In this document: one piece after another, positions 60,584-64,000 of the stretch | How the letters are laid out: each line of letters opens with the position of its first letter | Numbering within the stretch: position 1 is the first letter of the stretch | Assembly (NCBI GenBank): GCA_963573305.1 | Contig: OY754338.1 | Coordinates: 17,978,192 to 18,042,191, forward strand | From: Pyrrhosoma nymphula | Taxonomy: Eukaryota; Arthropoda; Insecta; Odonata; Coenagrionidae | DNA length: 64,000 nucleotides | Direction of reading: 5' to 3' | Notes under the pieces: model-generated | The model's input: the letters and a program-made list of their open reading frames with translations, nothing else | Database searches by the model: none | What the model was told of the DNA's origin: nothing | Program-made: the position numbers and the translations under genes

Positions 60584-62292
60584 GGGGCCAGTTTCTCAAA
60601 GATACAAGTCCACAAGTTACAAGTCTACAAGTTACAAGTCGGATCTTACAAGTGTGACATACAAGGATTCTTAAACGAAAACGGAAGACTTGTAAATTCT
60701 CAAAGATTTTACAAGTGAATATGACAGAAGTCCAGTCCATATTTAGCGATTATTTAAAACTTTCAATATATTTCACGAGTTTCTCCAGCCATATTCTACA
60801 GCCAAGAGTCAGTGCTATGTTGCTCGGTATCTATAAATGCTTGAGTACAAGATAAACGGAATTTTTGGTTAAAAGGTTACCTTAAAATATCCCAAACGAG
60901 GACGAATCGTCTGCAAAACTTGAACATCATGAGGAAAAGTCGTTTATTCCATCGCTTGAAGGGAAATATATACTCGAAACGAAGGTTATTCACAATTCTT
61001 GAATGTCAATACATCATCTGGTGCGGTGTTTATCTTTTATAGATACTAATACATAGCGGAATAGCTTTTTATTGTCAGAAAAGCGAAGACAACGTGGTCA
61101 GCCATTTTGAACGTTGATTATTAATGCCGAAAGGGAACACCAATAATTCAATCAAGAGCGTTGGTCTTTTAGTAGCGTGAGTACCTTTGATGCTGAAAGA
61201 TACGAGTTAGATCCCCGAAGCAATTAGTTTTTTTTCTCTTTCATTTTGATGGGGTAAGGAGAGATTTTACCACCGATTTATGTAACTTCGCACAAATACT
61301 TAAACACAATTCTTTTTTTCATTTCACGTATCCCAGTGCCGTACTCAAGTTTAGATAAAAGGACGGCAGATAGCTTCACTTAAAAGGTGATGGATCGCTT
61401 ATTTTATGGTCTGTCAATCCTGAATAAACTCTCCAATCTAACACACAACAACACCAGTTACATAAAAAGTAGGTATATTGTTAAATAGTAATAAATAATA
61501 CAAGTAAACTTGTGCGTAACTTTCGCATGTTCAACCGGAAATACTTTCGAAGAGCACAGTCTGCGGATTCCTCGATTTCATCTGCTCTCCCCAGCAAAAC
61601 ACCTCTTTCACATTCCTTCGAAATGTTTACCGGTATATTTTTAAATAGTAGTTAATAAGTAATACATGTAAAATTGTGCATGAATTTCACATATTCAACC
61701 ATTCCCACCTCCCCAAAATTATTTATTCTTTATCAAATGAGATCACTTATAAAATGCACGATTAAATGCAACATACACGTCTCCTGTCGGAAATAAGTCT
61801 TTCATCTCCGTTGTTTATTCATAAAGTCTACGAGGGCTCATTACGCCTTAGTCTAAAAGACTTTCCTTTTAACTTTAAATAATAAGCACAAAATGTGTTT
61901 TAACATAAACATAGCAAGTTATGTCCAAAGTCGGTAAAAAATCCTATCTACTGATACCTTATTCGTCGCCTTCGTCGCTATCGCCTTCGTATCAATTGAG
62001 AAAAGGAGATCGCAAGTCGCTTTTCATTTATTTTCCCAGTTATTCTTTCTGATTTACTGCGATTTACTCACCTCGGAGGACTACTAGAAATTTTCTTACA
62101 AGTTACAAGGACTTGCAATTTACAATTCTGTTTGAGAAACAGAATGTGTCGTAACCATGAAAACACTTGTGAGTAAACACTTGTAACTTGTGAAATGGAC
62201 TTGTGAACTTGTAATTAGTAGACTTGTACGTTTGAGAAACAGAATTTCACAAGTTACAAGTAAATGGACTTGTAACTTTGAGAAACAGGCCC
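60584..62292. mobile_element. Fold-back / terminal-inverted-repeat element with ACAAGTT subrepeats
   Basis: About 1.7 kb. The left end is GGGGCCAGTTTCTCAAAG followed by TACAAGTCCA; the right end on the minus strand is GGGGCCTGTTTCTCAAAG followed by TTACAAGTCCA. Just inside both ends are clustered copies of ACAAGTTACAAGT and its complement ACTTGTAACTTGT (60605-60720, 62095-62280). The interior is AT-rich with no recognisable protein. It sits between the endonuclease and RT relics of the second non-LTR element. The superfamily is not identified. Confidence 0.75.
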
Positions 62293-62376
62293 CAGGTGTG
62301 TAACTCACCTGTCTAACACAGATGGGAATTAGGGTATCTGGGTTTGAATTACGGTATGTCGAATGATTTTTTTCAT
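62292..62376 (+). repeat. tRNA-like SINE head, right flank of the fold-back element
   Basis: Contains GTGTGTAACTCACCTG and GGGTATCTGGGTTTGAATTA (B-box-like), then an AATGATTTTTTTCATGG tail. It is the inverted partner of the block at 60531-60583. Confidence 0.55.
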
Positions 62377-62449
62377 GGTGAATTTCACAACCAGAGTGTA
62401 TATTTTCAACATTGGCCTTCTTGACTGCGTACCACATTAATTAAGCAAT

Positions 62450-62925
62450 CACAAGATTGGAAAATATTACTCTAAATAAGCTATACAAATTGGTATATGC
62501 CATTTATTCAAGTGGGCAAATTCCAATACAATTAAAAATAATGTCATCATTACTATTTCTAAGAAGAAAGAGCCGAAAGTTGCGAAGACTTGAGATCATT
62601 TAGCGTAAGAGCTCATGAATTGGAAATTCTGACCAGAATCATCTAATTAAGGATGGAATAATAGATGGAAAAATTCCTGGTTTAACACCAATTCGGATTC
62701 AGGAAAAGTATGAAAACGCGGAAAGCTATTTTAGCACTCAGACTAATTAGTTATTTAGGGAGAGAGACATTAGAGGATCCAAAAGGGACACCCAACATAT
62801 ATTTGCTCCATCATCTAGAGAAAGCCTTTCACAATGTGGGCTGGAACAGAATGCTGACAACACTGATGAGAATAGTAGAGCCATTAAATGACAGGAGAGC
62901 AATATGTAAGGTTCATGAGGGATAA
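62450..62925 (+). pseudogene. Reverse transcriptase relic of the second non-LTR element
   Basis: From 62710 the frame reads MKTRKAILALRLISYLGRET, followed by NIYLLHHLEKAFHNVGWNRM and LMRIVEPLNDRRAICKVHEG. This matches the usual 'GTRxAILALRxI...YxCFIDYEKAFDxVxWxxLM...IGIDxNDRRxI' of RT; the motif A Asp is replaced (LHHLEKAF where FIDYEKAF is usual). Before it, 62480-62700 holds frame-broken remnants such as EDLRSFSVRAHELEILTRII. It stops at 62925. Inactive. Confidence 0.75.
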
Positions 62926-64000
62926 CTGTCAGTGAATAAATAAGGCAGAAGTGCAGAGGAAGCAGAAATGAGGAAAAAAAGCGAGCGAGCTAAAGGAAGC
63001 ACTGTTTTAAAATTTTACGTGATCTGAATTCACTCCATCAACAGGGTATATTACTAAAATCCCACTCTCTATGTATGACTAGATGATGCATGGGAAATAG
63101 CCTATTCTATTTTATAATATTCTATATTATAATAGGAAATAGCCTATAATATTTCACTATGATTAATTCTTTGTCTAAATCGTAACAATACCCTATTCAA
63201 TTATAATTACAATAAAAAATAAAGTGAGTTGGAAAAAGGAAAATTGAATTGGGAAATAAAAATATGACAAGTGATATGTGTTTTGTTTGGTTTAAAGTTC
63301 ATCCCTTTCTCTGCTTTAACCGTGAATGATGCGTGGGATGAAGGAATTTGTAAAATTCTTTAATCCCACGCTGAATCTGAATGAAAAAGTATCTTTCTCA
63401 TTTTACCGCTTTTGTGTGCCAAATGGATGTTGCGTGCGCGTACCTCTGTATCAGTGGATAACATCTGCCTCAATTAGTAATTAACTTGCTTAGACTACCC
63501 GTAGTAAATTTAGCATTACTTGTATCTACCCACTCAAAAGTAGGAGAAGAGACTGGATCTTTGTGTATGACCGCTTCAAAATGCGCATTAGGAGAGCACA
63601 TACGCGCAAACCTGAAACTAATGTGATTCCCATTTGTTCTTACCACCTTAGCCTTGCATGTGACTTCCAAGTCTCTAGGCGGCTGTCAGTGAGAGTCAAT
63701 CAGGAGCATGAAACCCAGACCAGTTTTGACCTTCAAGTTGAAGTTTACGCGAGGCACGTGACGTTGCCTCCAAAACCGAAACCTCGATACCACGTCCTCT
63801 ACTGTTTCACACTCGATTAAAAACTAACGAACGACAACCCTCCTTTTCCCGAGGTGACAGCCCAAATCTGCCATTATCCCCCGGCGCCAAAACAATAGAA
63901 CGGGGAGAAAATGACTTAACTGGCGCCTGTTCGGCAAGGGTGGGGTTTGGCCCGGGCCCTTGGGGTTGCGGGGCTGTAAAGAGGAAACAGTAGAAGAGAT

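Larger units (their letters stand above)
58990..62925 (+). mobile_element. Second non-LTR retrotransposon, heavily decayed, interrupted by a fold-back element
   Basis: Plus-strand relic. The 5' leader at about 58995-59070 contains the phrase GTTCTCCGGGCAGGGACTAC. An endonuclease domain follows (about 59070-59830), then linker-like sequence to about 60520. The reading is interrupted by a palindromic element and SINE heads at 60531-62376, and RT remnants follow at about 62450-62925. Many stops and frameshifts are present. It is a different, older copy from the one at 42.6-47.9 kb. Confidence 0.75.
58649..64000. other. Region upstream of the first recognised Side exon; intron or 5' flank
   Basis: The preceding exon must end in phase 1 with a G (to form Gly with GT) and carry the first Cys of the Ig domain. 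No minus-strand segment here meets both conditions. The region is taken up by a decayed non-LTR element, a fold-back transposon and AT-rich sequence. Bases 62940-64000 show nothing recognisable. Confidence 0.5.

Noticed and set aside
63637..63676. Possible Side exon on the minus strand (PPRDLEVTCKAKV) between an acceptor-like CACTGACAG and GGTAAG
   Set aside because: It would be only about 13 codons and ends in phase 0, while the next exon needs phase 1 with a final G.

Overview
The window looks like a piece of a large, AT-rich arthropod (probably insect) genome. It is almost all intronic and intergenic DNA filled with decayed transposable elements and (TA)n microsatellites. The species cannot be named from the sequence. 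The arthropod call rests on one split gene of the Sidestep (Side) type of immunoglobulin cell-surface proteins, and on the mix of Penelope-like, non-LTR and piggyBac elements.

The only host gene I can support lies on the minus strand. Three exons with good splice sites and matching phases (58648-58445, 54655-54504, 16689-16545) encode the end of one Ig domain and a complete following Ig domain. They are separated by introns of 3,789 bp and 37,814 bp. No other exon of this gene was found, so its start lies beyond 64000 and its end beyond base 1, or in short exons I could not recognise.

Layout: 1-16.5 kb is non-coding with a piggyBac 3' relic (3.2-3.8 kb), tRNA-like SINE heads, a short TTAA-flanked MITE (11.2-11.7 kb) and satellites. 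17.9-24.9 kb carries Penelope-like (PLE) remnants arranged as palindromes that contain hammerhead-ribozyme-like cores. 26.4-27.3 kb holds a duplicated tRNA-derived SINE between (TA)n tracts. 32.7-36.3 kb is a tandem cluster of three PLE GIY-YIG fragments with hammerhead-like motifs, two perfect or near-perfect hairpins, an inverted SINE pair and several (TA)n tracts. 37.7-39.8 kb is a decayed piggyBac element with TTAA on both sides. 40.3-40.7 kb is the 3' end of a decayed non-LTR element. 42.65-47.9 kb is a nearly full-length but dead non-LTR retrotransposon split by a 1.94-kb terminal-inverted-repeat element. 59.0-62.9 kb is a second, more decayed non-LTR element split by a 1.7-kb fold-back element.

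The most notable signal is the repeated motif CTGANGA, one base, a 5-bp stem, a loop, then GAAA(C), found at several places on both strands with different stem sequences that keep pairing. It sits next to PLE coding relics or inside palindromes. Hammerhead ribozymes in Penelope-like elements are established knowledge, so the family is not new; the palindromic arrangement and the link with (TA)n tracts and SINEs here are worth checking. I did not find an evident new biological system.
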